45,420 bases of DNA from NCBI GenBank assembly GCA_021805665.1, contig JAJZEV010000050.1, forward strand, positions 1-45,420, read 5' to 3'. The position numbers and the translations under genes are program-made. Source of the DNA: Pseudomonadota bacterium. Its GTDB lineage: Bacteria > Pseudomonadota > Alphaproteobacteria > Acetobacterales > Acetobacteraceae. Shown piece by piece: positions 1 to 8,607 of the stretch; the first letter of the stretch is position 1, and each line of letters opens with the position of its first letter. The notes beneath the pieces were generated by a model. It was not told where the DNA came from. It did not search any database and saw nothing but the letters and a program-made list of their open reading frames with translations.

Positions 1-730
1 GGGCGATGGCGTTCGACACCTGCCGAACCCCGTCCATCAGGCGCCCGATTCGATCCAGCATGTCGTTGATTACCTCGGCGATCTGATCGAACTCATCGCC
101 CCGCCCGCTAAGCCGCACACGCTGGGCGAAGTCGCCGCCGGCAATCGCCACCGACGTGGCGGAGATGTTTGCCAGAGTCCGGCGAAACAGATTGCGGATG
201 ACGAGCGCCCCGATCGTGGCCAGCAGCAGCACGCCGCCCACCGCCCACAGCAGCGCATCGGTCAGCATCTTGCGAAGCTGAGAGCGAATTTGAACGTCCC
301 GCCCGATCAACAGATGGAAGCCGCCGGGCAGATCGAAACGCTGCACACTCGCCAGCGACTTCATACCGGCCCGCATTATGGGCAGGTCATACCAGGAGCC
401 AGCCGTGCCGACCGCCAGCGGCCAACTCGCCAGGTTGCCGGCGATTCGCTTCATTTTGCTGTCGGTCAGCAAATAGATGGCGTCGTCGTCCACGTTTTGC
501 GCCAGCCGGTCCTCGATGGTCACCACCAGACCGGGCAGGCCACCCTCCGACCAGCGTTCGGACAGTCCCTGGGCGTCGGCGGCGATCGCCGCCTCGGTCT
601 GGCGTTCCAGCAAGCCGGCGGTGGACCACCATAGGAAAAAGGCCAGCGCGGCCGCACTCAAGGCCAGTAGAATTGCGTACACCGCGCCAAAGCGAAATCC
701 AGCGGACCGGAGCAAACCGCGATCGATCAT
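1..730 (-). CDS. Membrane sensor histidine kinase, N-terminal part (3' end outside window)
   Basis: This gene is open to the left edge, so only the first 243 residues are visible. The ATG at 730 is preceded by an AGGGG ribosome site. A first membrane segment lies at about residues 12-38 and a second at about 158-180. Between them is a periplasmic sensor loop of about 120 residues. A HAMP linker follows, with a GDEFDQIAEVINDML helix at about 211-225, which is typical of two-component kinases. The HisKA and ATPase domains must lie beyond the window. It sits 40 bp downstream of an OmpR-type regulator gene, so the pair is likely a two-component system cotranscribed with the HtrA protease upstream. 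The signal sensed cannot be told from the sequence. Confidence 0.85.
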   Translation of the reverse strand, partial: MIDRGLLRSAGFRFGAVYAILLALSAAALAFFLWWSTAGLLERQTEAAIAADAQGLSERWSEGGLPGLVVTIEDRLAQNVDDDAIYLLTDSKMKRIAGNLASWPLAVGTAGSWYDLPIMRAGMKSLASVQRFDLPGGFHLLIGRDVQIRSQLRKMLTDALLWAVGGVLLLATIGALVIRNLFRRTLANISATSVAIAGGDFAQRVRLSGRGDEFDQIAEVINDMLDRIGRLMDGVRQVSNAIA

Positions 731-770
731 AGACCCCTCATATGCGTCAGCGCGGCCGCCGAACCGGATA

Positions 771-1454
771 TTATGCCTGTTCGGCTCTTAGCATGTAGCC
801 CGCATTGCGCACGGTGTGGATCAGCCCGGTCGGGAACGGCTTGTCCACCTTCTGGCGCAACCGGGAGACATGGACGTCGATCACGTTGGTCTGCGGATCG
901 AAGTGATAATCCCACACGCCCTCCAGCAGCATGGTCCGGGTCACCACCTGACCCGCGTGACGCATCAGGTATTCCAGCAGCCGGAACTCACGCGGCTGCA
1001 GGTCGATCTTCTGCCCGCCGCGTTTCACCTGCCGCGACAGCAGATCGAGTTCCAGATCCTCCACGACCAGCTTCGTCACCGGTCCCTCGCCCTTGCCGCG
1101 GCGATTCAGGGCTTCGACGCGGGCCAGCAGTTCGGCGAAAGCGAACGGCTTGGTCAGATAATCGTCGCCGCCGGCCTTCAGGCCCTTTACCCGGTCATCG
1201 ACCTCGGCCATTGCCGACAGGATCAGCACCGGAACCGCGTTCTTCTGCCCACGCAGGGTTTCCAGGATTTTCAGCCCGTCGATGCCGCCCGGCAGCATCC
1301 GATCCAGAATCACGGCATCGAAGGTTTCGCTGGCAGCCATGAACAGCCCGTCGCGGCCGTTATCGGCGTGCTCCACCACATGGCCGGCTTCTTTCAGCCC
1401 GCGCACGATAAATCCGGCAACGTCCTTGTCATCCTCGACCAGCAGGATGCGCAT
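771..1454 (-). CDS. OmpR/PhoB-family response regulator
   Basis: A 227-residue two-domain regulator. The receiver domain (about 1-115) has the acidic pair at residues 8-9, the phospho-acceptor Asp51 in VILDRMLPG, Ser80 as the switch hydroxyl, and Lys102 in LTKPF. The C-terminal winged helix (about 128-225) carries the LQPREFRLLEYLM and NVIDVHVSRLRQKVD motifs of the OmpR class. The ATG at 1454 has a strong AAGGGAGA ribosome site. It lies between the HtrA protease gene (28 bp upstream) and the sensor kinase (40 bp downstream), all on the same strand. It probably responds to that kinase. Envelope stress is a reasonable guess for the stimulus because of the protease, but this is inference. Confidence 0.95.
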   Translation of the reverse strand: MRILLVEDDKDVAGFIVRGLKEAGHVVEHADNGRDGLFMAASETFDAVILDRMLPGGIDGLKILETLRGQKNAVPVLILSAMAEVDDRVKGLKAGGDDYLTKPFAFAELLARVEALNRRGKGEGPVTKLVVEDLELDLLSRQVKRGGQKIDLQPREFRLLEYLMRHAGQVVTRTMLLEGVWDYHFDPQTNVIDVHVSRLRQKVDKPFPTGLIHTVRNAGYMLRAEQA

Positions 1455-1482
1455 GCTTATCTCCCTTACGTATGTTCCAGCC

Positions 1483-2583
1483 CTACCCGGCTGCCTGCTC
1501 GTTCGGCCGGCGTCCGACGCTGACCGGAATGTCGATCTCCCGCCCTTGCCGGCGCACCGTCACCTGGACGCTGTTCCCCGGCGGCACCACGGCCACCGCC
1601 CGGATCAACCCGCGTGAACTGTCGATTCTGTCCCCATCGATCGCCACGACGACATCGCCCGCGCGGATACCCGCCTTGGCCGCCGGGCCGGTTCGGTCCA
1701 CGCTGGCGATCGTCACCCCGGCATCCCGGTCATCGACCGCAACGCCCAGCCAGCCGCGTTCGATGAATCCCTTTGCCAGAAGCTGTGCCACGATACGGCT
1801 GACCGCCTCGCTGGGGATTGCGAAGCCGATGCCCACCGACGCACCGGTCGGCGACACGATCACCGAACTGACGCCGATCACCTGACCGTCCATGTTGAAC
1901 ACCGGGCCGCCCGAATTACCCGGGTTGATCGGCGCATCGAGCTGCAAGAAATTGTCGAACGGACCCGATCCCAGATCGCGCCCCTCGGCCGAGATGATCC
2001 CGACGGACACCGACCCGCCCAACCCGAACGGGTTTCCAGCGGCCAGAATCCAGTCGCCGACCTCCGTCTTGCTGGAATCGCCCCAGGTGACGCTAGGCAG
2101 CGATGCGTTGCTCTGCACTTTAATCACCGCCACGTCCGTCAGTTCGTCGCGCCCGATCACCTTCGCTGGCAACTGCCGTCCGTCGGTCAACGAGACGATA
2201 ATCTTGTCGGCGCGGTCGACCACGTGGTTGTTGGTGACGATGATGCCGGTGGAATCGATGATGAAACCCGACCCGGCGCCTGCCACCTGCTCCCGCTTGT
2301 TGCCGAACCGGCGTCGGAATTCCCGCCCCAACGGCGTATCGCGCAGTTCGGGCGGAATTTCCCCCAGCACATCGCCGCCGGAAACGGTCTCGGTGATGGC
2401 GATGTTGACCACTGCCGGCAGCACCTTTTTAACCAGCGGCGCCAGGCTTTCGGGGGCCCCGCGGGCCACGGCCGGCCCGGGCGAGCACGCGCTGAGCAGT
2501 AGCGCGGCGCTCAGGACAACAGAATGAGCGAACCGCTGCCAGGATGGCGGAGTCGGCTGGGCCGGCGATCGGACATCTGGCAT
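1483..2583 (-). CDS. HtrA/DegQ-like trypsin-family serine protease, predicted lipoprotein
   Basis: A 366-residue envelope protease. Residues 1-33 form a lipoprotein signal peptide ending in LLLSAC, with Cys33 as the lipidation site, so the mature protein should be membrane-anchored. The protease domain shows the full catalytic triad: His120 (TNNHVVD), Asp150 (ELTDVAVI) and Ser224 (GNSGGP). One PDZ domain follows at about residues 260-355; DegP usually has two. The frame stays open upstream to 3126, but that stretch runs through the hrpB 3' end. The ATG at 2583 is chosen because it gives a proper signal peptide; GGAGAG lies 12 nt before it. An alternative is the ATG at 2616. It heads a likely operon with the two-component pair, which suggests a role in envelope quality control. 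Confidence 0.9.
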   Translation of the reverse strand: MPDVRSPAQPTPPSWQRFAHSVVLSAALLLSACSPGPAVARGAPESLAPLVKKVLPAVVNIAITETVSGGDVLGEIPPELRDTPLGREFRRRFGNKREQVAGAGSGFIIDSTGIIVTNNHVVDRADKIIVSLTDGRQLPAKVIGRDELTDVAVIKVQSNASLPSVTWGDSSKTEVGDWILAAGNPFGLGGSVSVGIISAEGRDLGSGPFDNFLQLDAPINPGNSGGPVFNMDGQVIGVSSVIVSPTGASVGIGFAIPSEAVSRIVAQLLAKGFIERGWLGVAVDDRDAGVTIASVDRTGPAAKAGIRAGDVVVAIDGDRIDSSRGLIRAVAVVPPGNSVQVTVRRQGREIDIPVSVGRRPNEQAAG

Positions 2584-2666
2584 GGGCAGGAAGCACTCTC
2601 CAACGGATCGTCGCATATCAGCTATCAGATGGCATGGCACCATGCCTGTAACAAGAATCCCCCGGA

Positions 2667-5105
2667 TCAGTTTTCCGATGGATTTGCACCGTCTTCGGGC
2701 CAGCGGTGCCGCGGGTAACGGCCGCGCATGTCGCGGCGGGCGTCGGCCCAGGCGCCCTTCCAGAACCCGCCAAGATCCGCCGTGACCGCGATCGGGCGCC
2801 CTGCCGGCGACAAAAGCGCCAGCCGCAGGGGAATGCGCCCCCCGGCGAGCAGCGGTGTCGCGGACATGCCATAAAACGCCTGCGCTTTCGCCGACGCCAG
2901 TGGCGGAGACTCCGAGTAGTCGATCGCCGCCCGGCCGTTCGGTAAATTCGCATGGGTGGGCAGATCGCGATCCAGCCGCGCCGCAAGCTCCCGTGGCATC
3001 ATGCCGCGCAGGATCGCGTGCAGGTCCAATGCCCCGATATCCGCCAGGCGCACGATACCGGCCAGGTAAGGCGTCAGCCACGCCTGAATACTGCTTTTCA
3101 GCGCCGCATCGCCCAGATCCGGCCATCCGGCATCCGGTTCGATCCCGCGCATCAGCGCGACCCGGGACTGAAGCTGGCGCGTGGCCTCGGTCCAGGCCAG
3201 CGGCCGCAAATCCCGCGCGGCAACGGCATCGGCCAAAGCCTCCGCCATCTGGGCAGGGTCGCCCGGTTCGGTGCGATCCGACAGAATCAACGCCCCCAAC
3301 CGGCGACGGCGGCGCACCAATACGGTGCCGGATGCCGAATCGAACCCGGCCTCGACCTGCTCCGTCACCCGAACGGCAAGCGCGGGCGGCAGAGAGTCGG
3401 GATCGAGCGGGGCACCGAGACGGATGCGGGAGGCAGCTTTCAGTTCCAGCGACGCCGCCACCAGCAGGCCCGCCTTGGACAGCGGATCGGTGACCGGCAG
3501 GCGCGCACTGCCGCCGCCCGACAGGCGGAAGGAACCCGGCTCCCCGCGCCGCTGCGCGATCCGGTCGGGAAACGCCGCGGCCAGCAGCGGCCCCGGTTCG
3601 CCGTCCGCCTCGGTGTTGCGCGGCACCCGCATGCGCCGCCGGTACTGATCGGCGGTCTGGCGGATACGATGCAACGCGCCCCGGTCGATGGCAGGGTCAT
3701 TCCAGGCGTCGCGCCCGGCAACAGCCGCGATCCGGACGCCGATATCGGCCGGCGCGTCCTGCCCCCGCATCGGGTCGCGTTCTTCCAGCAGCGCCGCGAG
3801 GTCGGCCGCCAAAGCCGCCTGACCGGGATTACCCGCGGCAAGCATCATCGCCGCCAGCCGGGGATGCGACCCGATCCGCACCATATCGCGGCCGGCGTCG
3901 GTAATCCGGCCTTCGGCGTTCAGCGCCCCCAGTTCCTTCAACAGCTCGGCCGCGGCGGCCACCGCACCGGACGGCGGCTTATCTTGAAACGCGAGGTCGC
4001 CGGGCGGCGTGCCCCAAGCGGCGCAATCCAGCACCAGACCGGACAGTTCGGCCTCCAGGATTTCCGGCCGGTCGAACGCCGGCAGCCCGCGATGCAGCGC
4101 CGGCGACCACACCCGAACCGCCACTCCCGGCGCCTCCCGCCCCGCTCGGCCGGCCCGCTGATCGGCCGCCGCACGGGAAATCCGCATGGTGGTCAAGCGC
4201 GTCAGACCGGTCGCCGCATCCAGCCGGGGCGCGCGCCGCCAGCCGCCATCGACCACGATCCGCACCCCGGGAACGGTCAGGGAGGTTTCCGCGATCGAGG
4301 TCGCCAGCACCACCCGCCTTGTGTCGGCCGGACGCAACGCCCGGTCCTGTTCGGCCGGCGGCAGTTCGCCGTGCAGCGGCAGAACCAGCGCCCCGCATCC
4401 GTCCAAGGCCGACTGAGTACGACGGATCTCCGCCATGCCCGGCAGGAACGCGAGAATATCGCCCTCATGCCGCGCCACCGTCGCCCGGATCGCGCGGGCG
4501 ACGGCATCTGACAATTCGCGGATATGGCCGATGTCGCGGGGCTGGTGCTCGACCGTCACCGGATACATCCGGCCGGCGCTTTCGATGACGTCGGCGTCCA
4601 TCAACCCGGACAGCCGGGCGCCATCGGCGGTGGCCGACATCGCCAGCAGCCGCAGGTCCGGCCGCAGTTGGTGCTGCAGATCCAGGCAAAGCGCCAACCC
4701 CAGATCGGATTCCAGCGAGCGTTCGTGAATTTCGTCCAGAATCACGGCGGCGACCCCGTCCAGGCCGGGATCCGATTGCAGGCGGCGCAGCAGCAGGCCC
4801 TCGGTAATGACCTCGACCCGGGTTTCCGCCGATCCAGCGCCATCCAGCCGGGTTCGATAGCCGATGGTCTGCCCCACCGGCTGGCCGATCAGCGATGCCA
4901 TGCGGGTAGCCGCCGCCCGTGTCGCCAGACGGCGCGGTTCCAGCATCAGGATACGGCCATCCTGGCGCCAAGGCGCGTCCAGCAGGGCCAGCGGAACCAG
5001 CGTCGTCTTGCCGGCGCCTGGCGGTGCGACAAGCACGGCATTACGGCCCGCATTCAGCGTGGCCAGCAACGCAGGGAAAACATCGGAAACGGGAAGGTCG
5101 AACAC
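2667..5105 (-). CDS. hrpB: ATP-dependent RNA-type helicase HrpB (DEAH family)
   Basis: An 812-residue DEAH-box helicase with the full HrpB layout. The Walker A APPGAGKTT is at about residues 27-35, the DEIH box at 124-127, and the SATADG and QRAGRAGR motifs follow. A helicase-associated C-terminal region ends in the family-typical GRYPRHRWPEDG. HrpB is a probable ATP-dependent RNA helicase whose cellular role is poorly defined. The start is uncertain. The GTG at 5105 gives the usual HrpB N-terminus, with about 25 residues before Walker A. A TTG at 5186 would add 27 residues with no family resemblance. The gene diverges from the dinG-like gene at 5236 and precedes the htrA gene by 83 bp on the same strand. 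Confidence 0.93.
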   Translation of the reverse strand: MFDLPVSDVFPALLATLNAGRNAVLVAPPGAGKTTLVPLALLDAPWRQDGRILMLEPRRLATRAAATRMASLIGQPVGQTIGYRTRLDGAGSAETRVEVITEGLLLRRLQSDPGLDGVAAVILDEIHERSLESDLGLALCLDLQHQLRPDLRLLAMSATADGARLSGLMDADVIESAGRMYPVTVEHQPRDIGHIRELSDAVARAIRATVARHEGDILAFLPGMAEIRRTQSALDGCGALVLPLHGELPPAEQDRALRPADTRRVVLATSIAETSLTVPGVRIVVDGGWRRAPRLDAATGLTRLTTMRISRAAADQRAGRAGREAPGVAVRVWSPALHRGLPAFDRPEILEAELSGLVLDCAAWGTPPGDLAFQDKPPSGAVAAAAELLKELGALNAEGRITDAGRDMVRIGSHPRLAAMMLAAGNPGQAALAADLAALLEERDPMRGQDAPADIGVRIAAVAGRDAWNDPAIDRGALHRIRQTADQYRRRMRVPRNTEADGEPGPLLAAAFPDRIAQRRGEPGSFRLSGGGSARLPVTDPLSKAGLLVAASLELKAASRIRLGAPLDPDSLPPALAVRVTEQVEAGFDSASGTVLVRRRRRLGALILSDRTEPGDPAQMAEALADAVAARDLRPLAWTEATRQLQSRVALMRGIEPDAGWPDLGDAALKSSIQAWLTPYLAGIVRLADIGALDLHAILRGMMPRELAARLDRDLPTHANLPNGRAAIDYSESPPLASAKAQAFYGMSATPLLAGGRIPLRLALLSPAGRPIAVTADLGGFWKGAWADARRDMRGRYPRHRWPEDGANPSEN

Positions 5106-5235
5106 GGTGGCGGCTGATACACGCTGCGGCCAAGGTCCGCCATGCGTGATCCGCGCGCCAACTACATACGCCGGGCGCGCGGCCAAAAGGGAGGTTCAGT
5201 CAAACTGATCGCCAGCACCTGTTCAGTGTGCCGCG

Positions 5236-8112
5236 ATGCCCGGCAATGACACCGCCTCCAGTCCCAGCTACAACCGCATGGTGAATCCATCCATCGCCCT
5301 GCCGGACGCCCCCTCCGTGATCGCGGGCCACGGCCGAGCCGCCATTCTGACACCGGATGGCGAGCTTGTCGTGCTGCCGAGCGAACAAGCGGCTGCCCTG
5401 CTGAAAACTCTGCCGCCGCCGATCCTGGTGCATGCGCCGGCCACTTTTCGCCGCCTGAACATGCGGCCCGGCCCGGCATTCGACCTGCTGGACCTGTTCG
5501 CCTTCGTCCGCCCCGCCCAAACCGCCGCCCCGACACCCCGCGGGTTAGCCATGGCGCTGGACAACGACCATCCCCCGATCGGCCTGGAAGCCGAAGTCGC
5601 CAGCCTCCCGGACTTTGCCGTCGCGCTGCTGAACCAACTGTCCCAAGGGCGCGATCTGCCGATTAACCGCGACGCTGGCCCGCTCGCTGCCCGCATGCAG
5701 AAAGCCGGTTGGGGCTGGGGCGGCTATATAACCCACGCGCTCGGTTGTCCCGATGCCCCCGCTTCCAACGATCCGCTGAAGGTTTGGAAGAAACTGCCGG
5801 AGTGGGAGGACAGCGCCACCCCACCGCCTCCGTCGTCCCACCCGGTCAGTGAAACCGAAGCGCGCAAACGCCTCGCTGTCATGCTGGGCCCAAATGCCGA
5901 ACAACGCCCCGGCCAAGGCGACTATGCCAGCGCTGCCTCGGCGGCGTTCGCGCCAAGGGAGGTCAGGGGCGATCCTCACATGGTGCTGGTCGAGGCTGGA
6001 ACCGGCACCGGCAAGACCCTCGGCTATCTGGCCCCGGCCAGCGTGTGGGCGGAAAAGAACAAGGGCGCGGTCTGGATCAGCACCTTCACCCGCCACTTGC
6101 AGCGACAGATCGACAGCGAACTGACACGCCTTATTCCCGACCCAACGGAACGCCGCCGCCGCATCGTCGTCCGCAAGGGCCGCGAGAACTACCTTTGCCT
6201 GTTGAACCTGGAAGACGCGATCGGCACCGCTTCCGCCGGGTTCATGAACCAGAACATCGTCCCGTTGGGTTTGATCGCCCGGTGGGCCATTGCGACCGAG
6301 GACGGCGATATTCAAGGTGGCGATCTGCCCGGCTGGCTGCCGGAACTGTTCGGCGGCTCGCTGATCGCATCGTTGGCGGATCGCAGGGGTGAGTGCATCC
6401 ACGCCGCTTGTCCGCACTGGCGGCGCTGCTTCATCGAACACAACATCCGTCGTTCCCGCACCGCCGAACTCGTGGTCGCCAACCATGCCCTGGTGATGAC
6501 CCAGGCGGCATGGGGCGGACTGGACGACAATGCCGTACCGACGCGATACGTGTTCGACGAGGGTCACCATGTCTTCGACGCCGCCGACAGTGCGTTCTCG
6601 GCGGCACTGTCCGGAGCGGAAACCGCGGAACTGCGGCGTTGGTTACGCGGCGCGGAGGGCGGGAGGTCCCGAGCCAGGGGATTATCGAAGAGGCTCGATG
6701 AATTGGTGGCGGGGCGCCCCGCGCTGCAAACGCCGATGGAGGCTGCCCTGCAAGCCGCCGCGGCCTTACCGCCGTCCGATTGGGCCACCGGCATCCAAAC
6801 GGGGGACACGCAGGACCTGGAGGGGGTCGAACCTGCTCGTTCGAACCCCTCGGAAGCATTCCTGCGCCTGATCCGCAGGCAGATACTCGCCCGAACCGCT
6901 GGGGCCGACGGGCGTCCGGCATTCGGTTCGATGGAGTGCGACGTCTTCCCGTTGAACGATGAGGCCGCCGCGGCCGCCGACCGCCTCGCCCGCTCGCTGG
7001 CACGCATATCGGAACCGCTGGTCACGCTGCGCGAACGCCTGCTCGCGCGGCTGGACGACGAAGCGGAAGAAATCGATGAGGCCACCCGCAACAGGATAGA
7101 AGCCATTGGCCGATCGTTGATGCGCCGGGCGTTGAACCCACTTCAGGCGTGGCAGACCATGCTTCGGAGTCTGGCCGAACCGCAAGCCGCCCCCGGCGAA
7201 CGCCCGGCCCACATCATGTTCCTGCGCCTTGACCGCCGCGATGGGCTGCGCGACCTGGACGTCGGATTGCACCGTCATTGGCTGGACCCCACGATTCCGT
7301 TCGCCACCACCCTGGCATCGCCCGCCCAAGGGTTACTGGTGACTTCTGCCACACTACGCGATTCGGGCGACCGGGACCCCGAAACCGCATGGGCTTCCGC
7401 GGAGGCGCGGGTCGGTGCCCCGCATCTGCCGTCCCCCGCCATCCGTGCAGCGGTGGCATCGCCGTTCGATTATGCTCAACAGACCAGGGCATTCGTGGTG
7501 AGCGATGTCATGCCGAACAACCTGGACCAGCTCGCCGCGGCGTACCGCGCGCTGTTCCTGGCGTCGGAGGGCAGTGCCCTTGGTTTGTTTACTGCTATCA
7601 GCCGCCTGCGGGCCGTGCATCAGCGTATCGCGCCCGGCTTGGAACAGGCCGGCTATCCGCTATACGCGCAGCATGTGGACATGATGGGCAATGCGACCCT
7701 GGTCGATATCTTCCGCGCCGAGGAAGAAAGCTGCCTGCTGGGAACCGATGCCATGCGCGACGGTGTGGACGTCCCCGGCAATGCCCTTCGACTGGTGGTA
7801 TTCGAGCGTACGCCGTGGCCTCGCCCGGACATCCTGCACCGGGAAAGGCGCATCCACTTGTCCGACGGCGATCCGAAGGGATACGATGACCGTATCGTAA
7901 GGCTGCGTCTGAGACAGGCATTCGGCAGGTTGATCCGCCGTTCCACCGACCGCGGGGTTTTCGTGCTGTTGGACCGCCAGGCGCCCAGCCGCCTTATGTC
8001 GGCATTTCCCGCCGGGGTGGTGGTGCAACGCCTGGGGTTGGCACAGGCGGTCAACGAAACTGGCGCTTTCTTACGGACTCGTGCATTTCTAACATCGGGG
8101 CCGCGGCCCTAA
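5236..8112 (+). CDS. DinG/XPD-like Fe-S ATP-dependent DNA helicase
   Basis: A superfamily 2 helicase of 958 residues. An N-terminal extension of about 220 residues precedes the motor. Walker A is EAGTGTGKT at 253-261, with a Q-motif-like RPGQGDYA upstream. Four cysteines (Cys321, Cys387, Cys392, Cys398) are spaced as in the 4Fe-4S domain of XPD/DinG helicases. The DEGH box is at 441-444. The last motor motif, QAFGRLIRRSTDRG, is near the C-terminus. Such enzymes unwind forked DNA or R-loops in a 5'-3' direction and act in repair. The start could instead be the ATG at 5278, since homologues begin close to the LPDAP segment; neither start has a clear ribosome site. It is divergent from hrpB and followed 36 bp later by a terB-like gene. 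Confidence 0.92.
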   Translation: MPGNDTASSPSYNRMVNPSIALPDAPSVIAGHGRAAILTPDGELVVLPSEQAAALLKTLPPPILVHAPATFRRLNMRPGPAFDLLDLFAFVRPAQTAAPTPRGLAMALDNDHPPIGLEAEVASLPDFAVALLNQLSQGRDLPINRDAGPLAARMQKAGWGWGGYITHALGCPDAPASNDPLKVWKKLPEWEDSATPPPPSSHPVSETEARKRLAVMLGPNAEQRPGQGDYASAASAAFAPREVRGDPHMVLVEAGTGTGKTLGYLAPASVWAEKNKGAVWISTFTRHLQRQIDSELTRLIPDPTERRRRIVVRKGRENYLCLLNLEDAIGTASAGFMNQNIVPLGLIARWAIATEDGDIQGGDLPGWLPELFGGSLIASLADRRGECIHAACPHWRRCFIEHNIRRSRTAELVVANHALVMTQAAWGGLDDNAVPTRYVFDEGHHVFDAADSAFSAALSGAETAELRRWLRGAEGGRSRARGLSKRLDELVAGRPALQTPMEAALQAAAALPPSDWATGIQTGDTQDLEGVEPARSNPSEAFLRLIRRQILARTAGADGRPAFGSMECDVFPLNDEAAAAADRLARSLARISEPLVTLRERLLARLDDEAEEIDEATRNRIEAIGRSLMRRALNPLQAWQTMLRSLAEPQAAPGERPAHIMFLRLDRRDGLRDLDVGLHRHWLDPTIPFATTLASPAQGLLVTSATLRDSGDRDPETAWASAEARVGAPHLPSPAIRAAVASPFDYAQQTRAFVVSDVMPNNLDQLAAAYRALFLASEGSALGLFTAISRLRAVHQRIAPGLEQAGYPLYAQHVDMMGNATLVDIFRAEEESCLLGTDAMRDGVDVPGNALRLVVFERTPWPRPDILHRERRIHLSDGDPKGYDDRIVRLRLRQAFGRLIRRSTDRGVFVLLDRQAPSRLMSAFPAGVVVQRLGLAQAVNETGAFLRTRAFLTSGPRP

Positions 8113-8148
8113 GGCTTCCGCATCGTTTTTTCGATCAAAGAGGTTCCC

Positions 8149-8580
8149 ATGAGATCTCGCGATGCCATCAATGCCCCTGAGGCCCTGATCCTGACCATGG
8201 TTTTGGTCTCGGCGGCCGACGGCGGCATAACCGACCGGGAAATCGGCATCATGTCCGGGCTGGTTCAGACTCTGCCGGCATTCCAGGACTTCACGTCATC
8301 GGCGTTGTCGGATGCCACCGACCGCGCCGTGTCGCTGCTGACCGACAGTGACGGACTGGCCCACGCCGCGCGTCTGATGCGTGCCGCTCTCAACACCAAA
8401 CTGCGAGAGACCGCCTACGTCCTTGCCTGCGAGGTCGTGGCAGGGGGACAAGGCGCCCGGCAGCAATCGCTTGAGATGCTGGAATTCGTCCGCGGCGAGT
8501 TGGGCCTCGACTCGCTGATCTCCGCGGCCATCGAACGAGGGGTTCGTGCCCGGTATCAACGTGTCGATCCCAACGTCTGA
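8149..8580 (+). CDS. TerB-like (tellurite-resistance-fold) cytoplasmic protein
   Basis: A 143-residue all-helical protein resembling the TerB fold. The helix starting at about residue 10 has the acidic VSAADGGITDREIGIM segment typical of TerB-like proteins, where Asp and Glu residues can bind divalent metal. A hydrophobic helical repeat follows to about residue 125. There is no signal peptide. The ATG has a good AGAGG ribosome site 5 nt away. No tellurite-resistance ter genes are nearby, so a tellurite role should not be assumed. TerB-like proteins are often accessory stress or metal-binding modules. It sits between a DNA helicase and a histidine kinase on the same strand, 27 bp from the latter. 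Confidence 0.75.
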   Translation: MRSRDAINAPEALILTMVLVSAADGGITDREIGIMSGLVQTLPAFQDFTSSALSDATDRAVSLLTDSDGLAHAARLMRAALNTKLRETAYVLACEVVAGGQGARQQSLEMLEFVRGELGLDSLISAAIERGVRARYQRVDPNV

Positions 8581-8607
8581 CCTGCCGCCCCGCCCTGGCC
8601 GGCCGGA

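Noticed and set aside
2584..3126. N-terminal extension of the HtrA frame
   Set aside because: It runs through the hrpB 3' end and has no protease-family similarity; a start at 2583 gives a proper lipoprotein signal.
2952..4511. Long plus-strand open frame of 519 codons
   Set aside because: It is the antisense of hrpB and is Arg/Gln/His-rich, as expected for a shadow frame in GC-rich DNA.
5106..5186. TTG-start extension of hrpB by 27 residues
   Set aside because: The extension has no family similarity and no ribosome site; the GTG at 5105 fits the usual start, though this is not certain.
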